Part shown: positions 40,907 to 49,214 of the stretch, piece after piece
Layout: every line of letters begins with the position of its first letter
How positions within the stretch are numbered: the stretch's first letter is position 1
Source of the DNA: Streptomyces sp. R28
Lineage (GTDB): Bacteria; Actinomycetota; Actinomycetes; Streptomycetales; Streptomycetaceae
DNA length: 64,000 nt
Direction of reading: 5' to 3'
Assembly: GCF_041052385.1 (NCBI RefSeq)
Contig: NZ_CP163439.1
Location: 372,001 to 436,000, forward strand
Made by a program: the position numbers and the translations under genes
The notes under the pieces: model-generated
Told to the model about the DNA's origin: nothing
The model's database searches: none
Seen by the model: only the letters and a program-made list of their open reading frames with translations

Positions 40907-42517
40907 ATGCTGGCCAAGCTGTCAACGCGGCCCTCACTGCGGCGCTGCGCGGTCACCGGCGCGGTCGGACTGGTCCTGCTCGGCACAGGGCTGCCGACGG
41001 CGACGGACGACGCCGAGCCCGACCTCGCCCGCTTCTACCGGCAGAAGGTCACCTGGGCCAAGTGCCCGGGCGAGGGCCTGCCGAAGGATCTGCAGTGCGG
41101 CAAGATCACCGTCCCCCTCGACTACGCCCACCCCGGGTCGGGAACGCTGGATCTGGCGCTCGCCCGCTACCGGGCCACGGGCCGGAAGCAGGGTTCGGTG
41201 CTGCTCAACTTCGGCGGACCGGGCGGCGCCGGTGTCCCTGAATTCGTCGCCGGCGGCAAGGACTTCATGGAGCTGACGGACGGCTACGACATCGTGACCT
41301 TCGATCCGCGCGGCGTCGGCAGGTCCTCGCCGGTCAGCTGCGGGGACGGCGAGGAGGACATCGCCGTGACGGAGGACGGCACGGAGATCGGCCGTGATCC
41401 GCAGTCCGTCCTGAAGCAGTTGAGGAAGGCGGCCGACGCGTGCGCCCGGCACTCCGGTCCCGTACTCCCCCACATCGGCACGGTCAACGCCTCGCGCGAC
41501 ATGGACGTGATGCGCCAGGCCCTCGGCGACAAGAAGCTCAACTACCTGGGCTTCTCCTACGGAACGCGGCTCGGCGCGGTGTACGCCGCCCAATTCCCCG
41601 AGAGGGTCGGCCGATTGGTGCTCGACGGTGTGGACACGCTGACCGAACCGCTGACCGAGCAGGGGGTGGCAGGCGCCAAGGGACAGCAGAAGGCGCTGGA
41701 GGAGTTCGTCAACTGGTGCGTGAAGGACATCGCCTGTCCCTTCGGGCAGGACCCCCGCGAGGCCCGCAAGCAGGTCGTACGACTCGTCGACTCGCTGGAC
41801 GAGGACCCGGTGCCGTCGGCCTTCGGTGAGCCGTTCACCGGGCAGGACCTGGTCGGCGCCATCGGACAGGCGCTCTACAGCGAGGAGTTGTGGCCCTCGC
41901 TGGAGCGGGCCCTCGCCACGCTGGTCGAGGACGGCGACACGCACGCCATCGAGACCTTCGCCACCGGCGGCGCCGCACCCGCGCGCCGGGACGAGACCGA
42001 GGAGACCGCCGGGACCGAGGAGACCGGGAACCCCGACGGCGGTCTCGTCGACGAGGAGGAGGTCCCCCTCGACAACCTCCCCGCGGCGCTGATGGCGATC
42101 AACTGCGCGGACGATCCCGACCGCCCGACGGACGAGCAGATCATCGGCAACCTCGACCGGCTGCGCGCCGAGTACAACCAGGCGTCACCGGTGTTCGGCC
42201 CCTACCGGCTCACCGAGGTGCTGATGTGCTACGGCCGCTCCAGGGGCACGGACTTCATCCGCGACGACGTGAAGGACGTGCACACGTCGAAGATGCTCCT
42301 CGTGGGCACCCGCGGCGACCCGGCGACGCCGTACCGCTGGACCGTGGAGACGGCGAAGCGACTCGGCCCCTCGGCCGTGGTCCTGGACAACAAGGGCAGC
42401 GGCCACACCGGGTACGCCTCTTCCAAGTGCGTACACGGCAAGGTCGACGCCTTCCTGCTGTACGGCACGCTGCCGGCCGACGGCAGCTCCTGCGGGCCGG
42501 AGGACGACGGAGAGTAG
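40907..42517 (+). CDS. Secreted/membrane TAP-like alpha/beta-hydrolase peptidase
   Basis: A 536-residue protein of the SlpD/SlpE tripeptidyl aminopeptidase group. It has an N-terminal hydrophobic signal (TGAVGLVLLGTGL), then NFGGPGGAGV oxyanion loop, the elbow GFSYGTRLG with Ser217, Asp471 in TRGDPATPY, and His500 in GSGHTGYA. Cysteines near residues 52, 64, 145, 179 and later suggest disulfides. An acidic Glu/Thr-rich insert sits at about 365-385. ATG 40907 has TGGAGG 6 bases upstream. Likely releases N-terminal peptides outside the cell. Confidence 0.88.
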   Translation: MLAKLSTRPSLRRCAVTGAVGLVLLGTGLPTATDDAEPDLARFYRQKVTWAKCPGEGLPKDLQCGKITVPLDYAHPGSGTLDLALARYRATGRKQGSVLLNFGGPGGAGVPEFVAGGKDFMELTDGYDIVTFDPRGVGRSSPVSCGDGEEDIAVTEDGTEIGRDPQSVLKQLRKAADACARHSGPVLPHIGTVNASRDMDVMRQALGDKKLNYLGFSYGTRLGAVYAAQFPERVGRLVLDGVDTLTEPLTEQGVAGAKGQQKALEEFVNWCVKDIACPFGQDPREARKQVVRLVDSLDEDPVPSAFGEPFTGQDLVGAIGQALYSEELWPSLERALATLVEDGDTHAIETFATGGAAPARRDETEETAGTEETGNPDGGLVDEEEVPLDNLPAALMAINCADDPDRPTDEQIIGNLDRLRAEYNQASPVFGPYRLTEVLMCYGRSRGTDFIRDDVKDVHTSKMLLVGTRGDPATPYRWTVETAKRLGPSAVVLDNKGSGHTGYASSKCVHGKVDAFLLYGTLPADGSSCGPEDDGE

Positions 42518-42580
42518 GTCCGCGAGGGCGAGGGGTTTGCCCCTAATGCCCGATCGGCGAATCGGCCCTATCGTGCTGTT

Positions 42581-43678
42581 ATGGAGCACGCACTCAGTCC
42601 CACGACCCTCATCGAGCTGCGGCGCCCGCGCCCCTATCCGGCCGTGTCCGTGCTGACGCCCACGCATCGCCGAGAGCCCTACCGGGCCCAGGACCAGGTT
42701 CGGCTGCGCAATGTCGTGGCCGAGGCCAAGAAACAGCTGGAGGCCGATCCCTCGGTCACCCGCGAACGACGGGTGGACGTCGAGCGACAGCTCGACCAGG
42801 CCCTCGCCGAGGTCGATCTCACGTATGCCGAGGACGGCCTGGCGATCTTCGCCGCCCCAGGTGAGCACCAGGTCTGGTCGCTCGCCCGAACCGTGCCCGA
42901 GCGCGTGGTGCTCTCGGACACCTTCCTCACCCGCAACCTCGTCTCCGCGGAGGCCTCCGAGCGGCCGTTCTGGGTGCTCTCGGTCTCCCCCGACCGGGTC
43001 ACGCTGTGGACCGGCAGCCTGGACCGCGTCACCGAGGCCCGCATCGGTGGTTTCCCGCTGACCAGGCGTTTCGACAACTTCGACGCCGAGCGCCGGGAGC
43101 GGATCGGCGACATGCCGAGCGCGTTCCGCGACGAGGGCACCCGTCACTTCCTCAAGGACGCGGACTCCGCCATGAGCGCGATCCTCCGGGACAACCCGCG
43201 GCCGCTGTACATCACCGGCGAGCAGGCGGCGCTGTCCCTGCTGGACGAGATCGGCGGCGCCACCAAGGACGCGGTGCACGTCCCGCACGGCGGGCTCGCA
43301 CACGGCACGCACGAGGCGGTGTGGCAGGCGATCCGTCCGCTGGTCACCGCCGAGGCCCTCAGGAACACCGTCGCCGTGGCACGGGAACTCGAATCCGCCC
43401 GTGGCCGCAAGGCGTTCGCGGCCGGCGTCGACGAGGTCTGGCGCAGCGCCCGCGAAGGCCGGATCCGGCTGCTCGCCGTCGAGGAGAACTACCGGGTGAC
43501 GGTGCGCGGCGAGGGCGGCGACCACCTCATCCCGGCCGAGAGCGGCGACCTCGACGCCCGCGAGGACATCGTGGACGAGATCGTCGAGCAGTGTCTGGAG
43601 ACCGGCGCCGAGGTCCGCTTCGTACCGGACGGCACACTGAACGACGCCCAGGGGATCGCCGGGGTGCTGCGGTACTGA
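42581..43678 (+). CDS. baeRF-family (eRF1/archaeal-release-factor-like) protein
   Basis: A 365-residue protein beginning LTPTHRREPYRAQDQVRLRN and containing YAEDGLAIFAAP, DTFLTRNLV and a C-terminal EEIVEQCLETGAEVRFVPDG segment, the layout of bacterial eRF1-like (baeRF3-type) proteins of unknown function. Predicted to bind ribosome-like RNA or act in stress. An inverted repeat CCGATCGGCGAATCGG lies just before the start and may be regulatory. Confidence 0.72.
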   Translation: MEHALSPTTLIELRRPRPYPAVSVLTPTHRREPYRAQDQVRLRNVVAEAKKQLEADPSVTRERRVDVERQLDQALAEVDLTYAEDGLAIFAAPGEHQVWSLARTVPERVVLSDTFLTRNLVSAEASERPFWVLSVSPDRVTLWTGSLDRVTEARIGGFPLTRRFDNFDAERRERIGDMPSAFRDEGTRHFLKDADSAMSAILRDNPRPLYITGEQAALSLLDEIGGATKDAVHVPHGGLAHGTHEAVWQAIRPLVTAEALRNTVAVARELESARGRKAFAAGVDEVWRSAREGRIRLLAVEENYRVTVRGEGGDHLIPAESGDLDAREDIVDEIVEQCLETGAEVRFVPDGTLNDAQGIAGVLRY

Positions 43679-43724
43679 CGCCGGAGCGATGAGGAGGCAC
43701 AGCGGCGGCGGCCCGGTCGCCTCC

Positions 43725-44138
43725 TCATACGCTGCCGAAGAGCGCGCTCAGGCCGCGCTCCACGACCGCCCCGAGGTCCTCCTCGCCGGTCGCGACCACC
43801 GCGTAGGTCCGCAGCAGGAAGCGGTTCAGGGCGGAGGTGTCGAACTGGAGCAGCGCCATGCCGTAGGGCGAGTGCAGCTCCACGACCGTGCACATCTGGC
43901 CGCACGGCCAGATGTGCACGTCACCGTCCCCGGCCGGCTCGCGCAGACCCTCCTCCAGCAGGCTTCGGGCGAAGGTCCAGGTGGCCCCATGGCCATCGAG
44001 GGAGAGCTCGCCCGGGAAGTCGATGTGCACCGCCAGCGGGTCCGTGGAGGCGTACCGCAGCTTGGCGGGAACGGCGATCTCGCGCTCCTCGCCGGTAATC
44101 AGGCGGGCACGGGCGGGCTGCTCGAGGGCGATGTCCAT
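43725..44138 (-). CDS. SsgA-like sporulation/cell-division protein (SALP)
   Basis: A 137-residue SsgA-family protein: VPAKLRYASTDPLAVHIDFPG, WTFARSLLEEGLREPAGDGDVHIWP, VVELHSPYGMALLQFDTSALNRFLLRTYAVV. The R-[DE]-L-L and DVxIWP motifs match actinobacterial SALPs, which guide septum formation or peptidoglycan turnover in sporulation. Which SALP it corresponds to (SsgB-G) cannot be settled without alignment. Confidence 0.9.
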   Translation of the reverse strand: MDIALEQPARARLITGEEREIAVPAKLRYASTDPLAVHIDFPGELSLDGHGATWTFARSLLEEGLREPAGDGDVHIWPCGQMCTVVELHSPYGMALLQFDTSALNRFLLRTYAVVATGEEDLGAVVERGLSALFGSV

Positions 44139-44570
44139 GGGCGGTCTCCCCTGCGGGTCGGAGGTAGGACGGTTTTTGCCGCTGTGCTTTTACGACCCCG
44201 CAAATGCCGTTTGCATTACGCCTGAGCGCCCATCATTTATGTGACCTGCATCACTCGCGAAGAGTGCATCGCCCCGGCCGACGGCCACCCTCCCTCCACC
44301 CCTAGAACATCCGACCGTCGAACACTCGACTGAGCGACGTACAATCAACCCCGTCAGGACGTCAAATCACGTACCGCGCCTACGACTTGACCCCTTCGGC
44401 GACCTACGGCAATCGCATGACGCGAGCCCTCCGTGAAGACTCTGGCATATGCCAGACGCACCACCGTATCGGGTGTTGCCAAATCCCTTACAGGGCGTCG
44501 CGGGCTGTGCAACAGTCGTAATGGTCCTTCCGTCAGCCTTGGTCGTACCGTCCTCGCATCGGAGTGCGTC
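44139..44570. other. 432-bp divergent intergenic region with regulatory palindromes
   Basis: Between the SsgA-like gene (minus) and the PP2C gene (plus). Contains GCAAATGCCGTTTGC near 44200, an A/T-richer stretch around 44160-44240 suited to promoters, and a perfect 16-bp palindrome at 44441-44456. No ORF inside has convincing codon use. Confidence 0.5.
44441..44456. promoter_or_regulatory. 16-bp perfect palindrome TCTGGCATATGCCAGA
   Basis: Fully self-complementary, 115 bp upstream of the PP2C gene start. A size and symmetry typical of a dimeric repressor site. The cognate protein is unknown. Confidence 0.45.
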
Positions 44571-45998
44571 ATGCCGCCCCATCTCTCTGCGGACCGCCCC
44601 GCCGCTCAGCCGCCCGGACGCGGCTCGGTCGAAGCGCTCATATCGCAGACGCGGCGACTCAAGGGCGACGTCGACGCCGTACGGCGGGACACGCGCAGCG
44701 ACGACGGTTCGGATCCGCAGGAGCGGTGGCAGCGGGCTCTGTACGACCTCGCCCTGCACCAGCTCAACGACCTCGACGAGCACCTTGCGCAACTGCGGGA
44801 CGGCCCGGCCCTGGTGGACGCGGCTCCCGCGCCCGCGCCCGACGCCGTGCCACCCGCTCCCCGGCGCGGCTCGCTGCTCAGCCGGGTCGGCAGCGCGGAG
44901 TGGAACCTGCTGACGGACGAGGCCAGTTGGTCCGGCGAGCTCTACCAGATCCTGGGTCGTGATCCCGCCGCGCCACCGCTCACCCTCGACGAGCTGCCGT
45001 CCCTGGTGCTCGACGAGGACCGGCCGAAGCTGACGGCGATGGTCACGAACTGCCTTGTCGACGCCAAGCCCATCGACGGCGAGTTCCGCGTCGTACGCCC
45101 GGACGGCGAAGTCCGGACCGTGCACATGATGGGCGAGCCCGTGCTCGACACTGACGGCAGCACCGCCTCGATGTGGGCCGTGCTGCGCGACGTCAGCGAA
45201 CTGCGCCGCAGCCAGCGCGAGGTGAGCGAGACCCGTGACTCGCTCCAGTGCGAACGGCACCACGCGCAGAGCGCGCACCGGCTCGCGGCCGAGCTGCAGG
45301 AGGCCGTGCTCCCGCCGTGGCGCGGCTCCCTGCGGCTCCCGCACCGAGGCCCGGAGACCCTGGACCTCGCGGCTCACTGTCTGCCGGCGTCCACGAGCGC
45401 ACTGATCGGCGGCGACTGGTACGACGCACTGGAACTGAGCGACGGCGCAACGCTGTTGAGCATCGGCGACCTCACCGGGCACGGCGTCGCCGTGGCCTCG
45501 GGCATGGCGACCCTGCTGGGCGCCGTACGCGGCATGGCCATGGCGGGCACCCAGCCGGGGCAACTGATGTCCTGGCTCAACCAGTTACTCGACGCCACCG
45601 TCCAGCCGGCCCTCGGCAGCGCCCTCTGCTGCCGCTACCGGCCCGAGACCCGCACCCTGACCTGGGCGCAGGCCGGACACCCCGCCCCGCTGCTGTTCCG
45701 CGACGGGACGGGGCGCAGGCTGAACGCGCCGGACGGCGTCCTGCTCGGCGCCACCTCGGGTGCCGTCTACGCACAGGCAGAGGAGACCCTCGATGTGGGC
45801 GACCTGCTCCTGCTGTACACGGACGGACTGGTGCCGAGGCACAGCGGAGCGGACTCCGTGCAGCGCCTCCTCGACCTCGGTCCCCGTATCTGCGAGGCAC
45901 GCACCGCACAGGACTGTGTGCGGCTGGTCGTCAAGGAGTTCGGTGAGAGTGAGCGCGAGGGCAATGCCTGTGTGCTCGTGGCGAGGGTGACGTCCTAG
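44571..45998 (+). CDS. PAS-PP2C (SpoIIE/RsbU-like) phosphatase
   Basis: A 475-residue protein: N-terminal Arg/Asp/Ala-rich coil, PAS-like sensor about 105-210 (VGSAEWNLLTDEASWSGELYQILGRDP), a short coiled coil (RRSQREVSETRDSL), then PP2C/SpoIIE catalytic domain from about 265 (GGDWYDALELSDGATLLSIGDLTGHGVAVASGMA; LLLYTDGLVPR). Metal-binding Asp residues are in GGDWYD, GDLTGHG and YTDG. It likely dephosphorylates an anti-anti-sigma factor. ATG 44571 has GGAG upstream. Confidence 0.9.
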   Translation: MPPHLSADRPAAQPPGRGSVEALISQTRRLKGDVDAVRRDTRSDDGSDPQERWQRALYDLALHQLNDLDEHLAQLRDGPALVDAAPAPAPDAVPPAPRRGSLLSRVGSAEWNLLTDEASWSGELYQILGRDPAAPPLTLDELPSLVLDEDRPKLTAMVTNCLVDAKPIDGEFRVVRPDGEVRTVHMMGEPVLDTDGSTASMWAVLRDVSELRRSQREVSETRDSLQCERHHAQSAHRLAAELQEAVLPPWRGSLRLPHRGPETLDLAAHCLPASTSALIGGDWYDALELSDGATLLSIGDLTGHGVAVASGMATLLGAVRGMAMAGTQPGQLMSWLNQLLDATVQPALGSALCCRYRPETRTLTWAQAGHPAPLLFRDGTGRRLNAPDGVLLGATSGAVYAQAEETLDVGDLLLLYTDGLVPRHSGADSVQRLLDLGPRICEARTAQDCVRLVVKEFGESEREGNACVLVARVTS

Positions 45999-46066
45999 CT
46001 CAGGGGGGCACCCTGGTACGGACGGGAACCCGGTACTTCCGGGAATCGGTCAGGCGCACAGTCCCC

Positions 46067-47563
46067 CTATGCCTGTGCGCTGTTACCGCCGCCCGACTTC
46101 CTCATCTTGGGCAGCGCCAACCGGATCTCCTCCCGTAGTTCGTGGATCTTCGGGTAGCTGGAGTACTCGGCGGTGAGCCGGTACATCTGACGCAGTCGGT
46201 CCCAGGTGCGGCCGGACGAGTTGGAGCCCATGGACATCAGGGCCAGTCGTGCGTACCGGTCCGCCTGTTCGGGGTCGTCCGCGATGAAGCAGGCCGACGC
46301 CATGGACAGATGGTCGAAGATCTTCGACCGCTCCCGGCCGTCGATGCGCAGGGCCAGGGCCTTCTCCGCGTAGTGCTGGGCGTGCGCGGCCGCGCCGGGC
46401 TCGAACTCGGCCAGCGTGCGGTAGGCCAGGGCCTGCATGCCGTACAGATCCTCGTCCTTGAAGGTCTGCATCCAGCTCGGTGACGGTACGTCGCTCTTGT
46501 CGGAGACGAAGAGGTCCTCCGCCTGTCCCAGGGTGCGGCGCATGGCCTGGCCCTTGCCCATCGACGCCTGCGCCCAGGCCTCGATGGTGTGGAACATGGC
46601 CCTGGTACGCGGCAGCACCTCGTCGCCGGAGCCGGACTGGGCGAGTTTCATCAGGTCGAGCGCGTCGTCGGGCCGGCCGAGGTGCACCATCTGGCGAGCC
46701 GCTCGGGAGAGCGCCTCCCCGGCGCGGGGCCGGTCGCCGCCCTCACGGGCCGCGTGGGCGGCGATGACGAAGTACTTCTGGGCCGTGGGTTCCAGGCCGA
46801 CGTCGTGCGACATCCAGCCGGCGAGGACGGCGAGGTTGGCGGCGACGCCCCACAGGCGCCGCTGCAGATGGTCGGGGTGACGGTAGGCGAGCATGCCGCC
46901 CACCTCGTTGAGTTGGCCTACGACTGCCTTGCGCTGGAGCCCGCCGCCGCGGGCCGCGTCCCAGGCCCGGAACACCTCTACCGAGCGCTCCAGTTCCTCG
47001 ATCTCCTGCGATCCGATGGGGGCGGCCTCGTAACGGTCGAACCCAGCGGGATCGGCGTGCAACGGGTCGTCGAACTGGGGGGCGTCGGCCCTGAGGGCCG
47101 GGTCGGTGTGCAGCCAGTCGTGCATGGCGCTGCTGAGTGCGGATCCCGCGGCGAGCGCGGCGCCCGCGCCCACCAAGCCGCGTCGGTTGAGCATGAGGTC
47201 CATTCCCGTGAATTCGGTGAGGACCGCAGCCGTCCGCTCGGGCGCCCAGGGCACACCGTCGGGATGTTCCACACTCCCGCCGTCCTGCCGTTTCCCCGCA
47301 CGCCCGTGCCGGACCAGACCGAGGTCCTCCATGGTCACGACACGGCCGAGACGCTCGGTGAACAGGGCCGCCAGCACCCGCGGCACCGGATCGCGCGGGA
47401 TCTCTCCCATGTCGATCCACCGCCGCACCCGCGAGGTGTCGGTCGACAGCTGAGGGTGGCCCATGGCCGCCGCCTGCCGGTTGACCAGCCTCGCGAGCTC
47501 ACCCTTGGACCAGCCGGCCAGGCCGAACAGGTCCGATAGGCGGGTGTTGGGTTGTCCGCTCAC
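46067..47563 (-). CDS. NsdA/NsdB-type regulator of differentiation
   Basis: A 498-residue protein beginning VSGQPNTRLSDLFGLAGWSK and carrying GELARLVNRQAAAMGHPQLS then DTSRVRRWIDMGEIPRDPVP, an atypical helix-turn-helix, then VPWAPERTAAVLTEFTGMDL and NRRGLVGAGAALAAG, and a TPR-like C-terminal half. This matches the Streptomyces NsdA group (negative regulators of sporulation and antibiotic production). GTG 47563 is chosen to match the family start. Three phased 10-bp repeats lie just upstream. Confidence 0.85.
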   Translation of the reverse strand: MSGQPNTRLSDLFGLAGWSKGELARLVNRQAAAMGHPQLSTDTSRVRRWIDMGEIPRDPVPRVLAALFTERLGRVVTMEDLGLVRHGRAGKRQDGGSVEHPDGVPWAPERTAAVLTEFTGMDLMLNRRGLVGAGAALAAGSALSSAMHDWLHTDPALRADAPQFDDPLHADPAGFDRYEAAPIGSQEIEELERSVEVFRAWDAARGGGLQRKAVVGQLNEVGGMLAYRHPDHLQRRLWGVAANLAVLAGWMSHDVGLEPTAQKYFVIAAHAAREGGDRPRAGEALSRAARQMVHLGRPDDALDLMKLAQSGSGDEVLPRTRAMFHTIEAWAQASMGKGQAMRRTLGQAEDLFVSDKSDVPSPSWMQTFKDEDLYGMQALAYRTLAEFEPGAAAHAQHYAEKALALRIDGRERSKIFDHLSMASACFIADDPEQADRYARLALMSMGSNSSGRTWDRLRQMYRLTAEYSSYPKIHELREEIRLALPKMRKSGGGNSAQA

Positions 47564-47624
47564 GTCAAGCCCCCAGGTTCTCGGCTGAGTTGACAGTAGC
47601 CCGGTGAGAGTTGCCCCGGGACTA

Positions 47625-47654
47625 TTCGCCAGGGTTCGCCAGGGTGCGCCAGAT
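47625..47654. promoter_or_regulatory. Three phased 10-bp repeats before the Nsd-like gene
   Basis: TTCGCCAGGG at 47625-47634 and 47635-47644, then TGCGCCAGAT at 47645-47654. They repeat every helical turn in the 245-bp divergent gap between the Nsd-like and kinase genes, about 60-90 bp upstream of the Nsd-like start. A one-face DNA binding site is plausible. Confidence 0.5.
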
Positions 47655-47808
47655 GGTGTGCCACTGGGCATCGGGTGTCAGGTAGGAAAGCGCCACCCCG
47701 ACCCGGTCGCCCTCTTGATACGGCTGGTGCATTCCCCAGGGTGCACCCGGGCGACCGGATCGGGTCGCGCTTTGACTTCGCAGGCACACGAAGGGATCTG
47801 TCTCTCCC

Positions 47809-48954
47809 ATGTACGCAGCATCGTCCTCCGTGTCCGCCCCACCCCGGTCGCTGCGCCCCCGCCCGGCGGGTGGCGGCCCCTACCTCGACCCCGCGCGGCC
47901 GACGGCCGCCCCCGTACTCGGTGCGGGCCGGACGCGGCGCCCCGCGGGGCTCGGCACCCAACCGCTCAGCGGGAGACTCGACTTGTCCGGCCCCCAGGGC
48001 GCCCAGCTGCGTGCGGCGATCGCATCGGTGCACCGGATCTGTCCGGAGTTCGCTCCGGTACAGGTGCTGCGCCGCAGTGGACGGTCCGTGCTGCTGGTCG
48101 GCACGACCGGACGCAGCACGCCCGTCGCCAAGTGTTTACTCGACCACTCGCCGGCGTGGGCCGAGCGGATCCGGCACGAAATAGCGGCATACCGCTCGTT
48201 CGTCCGGCACCGCCCACCCGTGCGTGTGCCGAGACTGATCGCAGCGGATCCGGACAACTGCACGCTCGTCATCGAGCGGATGCCGGGCCGGGTGGCGGCA
48301 CTGCAGCGACACCCGGTGGAGGCGCCGCCGCGTGCGGACATCAGGGCGGCACTCGGAGCGATCTGCCGGCTCAACGCGTGGCGCCCGCCGGCGGGCACGT
48401 TCGACGCGCCGCTGGACTACGCGACCCGGATCTCCCGGTACCACGAGCTGGGCCTGCTCACCGACCGGGACATGGGCGATCTGCAGAAGCTGCTGCACGG
48501 CATCGCGACGACCGCGGGCCGGCAGGGCATGGGCCAGTTCTGCCACGGCGACGCACTGCTCTCGAACATCCTGCTCTCACCGGCCGGTCCAGTGCTGGTG
48601 GACTGGGAGCACGCGGGCTGGTACCTGCCGGGCTACGACCTGGCGACGCTGTGGTCGGTGCTCGGGGACGCACCGGCGGCCCGTCGTCAGATCAGCCAGA
48701 TCGCCCAGTCGGCGGGCCCGGCTTCACGGGACGCGTTCCTGGTGAACCTGATGCTCGTACTGACCCGTGAGATCCGTACCTACGAGACGGCCGTGCAGCG
48801 TTCGATGCACGACGCCCCGACCCCGGCGGCACCGGGAGTGGCCCACCCGGGTGCTGCGCCGTCCGGCGAGGAACAGCGGCTGCTGCTGAGGCGGCTGCAC
48901 GACGACTGCCAGCTGGCCCGACGGGCCGTGCGCGCGGCGGTCGGCACTCGCTGA
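47809..48954 (+). CDS. APH-family kinase, long N-terminal tail
   Basis: A 381-residue aminoglycoside-phosphotransferase-fold kinase. Residues 1-50 are Arg/Pro/Ala-rich and probably disordered. Catalytic loop [14 protein letters not shown] (HxDxxxxN) and metal site [20 protein letters not shown] are intact. The ATP lobe contains a possible Lys in [11 protein letters not shown]. Co-located with the Nsd-like regulator and divergent from it. The substrate is unknown. Hairpin terminator follows. Confidence 0.82.
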   Translation: MYAASSSVSAPPRSLRPRPAGGGPYLDPARPTAAPVLGAGRTRRPAGLGTQPLSGRLDLSGPQGAQLRAAIASVHRICPEFAPVQVLRRSGRSVLLVGTTGRSTPVAKCLLDHSPAWAERIRHEIAAYRSFVRHRPPVRVPRLIAADPDNCTLVIERMPGRVAALQRHPVEAPPRADIRAALGAICRLNAWRPPAGTFDAPLDYATRISRYHELGLLTDRDMGDLQKLLHGIATTAGRQGMGQFCHGDALLSNILLSPAGPVLVDWEHAGWYLPGYDLATLWSVLGDAPAARRQISQIAQSAGPASRDAFLVNLMLVLTREIRTYETAVQRSMHDAPTPAAPGVAHPGAAPSGEEQRLLLRRLHDDCQLARRAVRAAVGTR

Positions 48955-48960
48955 CGGGGA

Positions 48961-49007
48961 CGACAGTCCGCGGTGCGCCCTGGACAGCGGCGCACCCCGG
49001 ACTGTCG
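48961..49007 (+). terminator. Strong hairpin after the kinase gene
   Basis: 19-bp arms (48961-48979 and 48989-49007), one mismatch, around a 9-base loop, immediately after the stop at 48954. Confidence 0.8.
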
Positions 49008-49214
49008 TGTGTACGGCCGTAAACGCCCCATTGGTGTACGCCACTGACGCCCCGCAGGCCCTGGGGCTGCCGCCACGAAACTCCCGGGACCCTCGATTTG
49101 CAGGGGTATCCACTTGCCGGTCGGCATGATTGACGGATCGTCGGACAGCCGGTACCACAGACGCACGCCCGGCCCCGCACGGCTCATCGCGCCCGACCGT
49201 CCCTGGAGGCTGCA

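Noticed and set aside
44354..44572. 72-residue minus-strand ORF in the SsgA/PP2C gap
   Set aside because: Poor codon use, no ribosome-binding site, and overlaps the palindrome and the PP2C promoter region.
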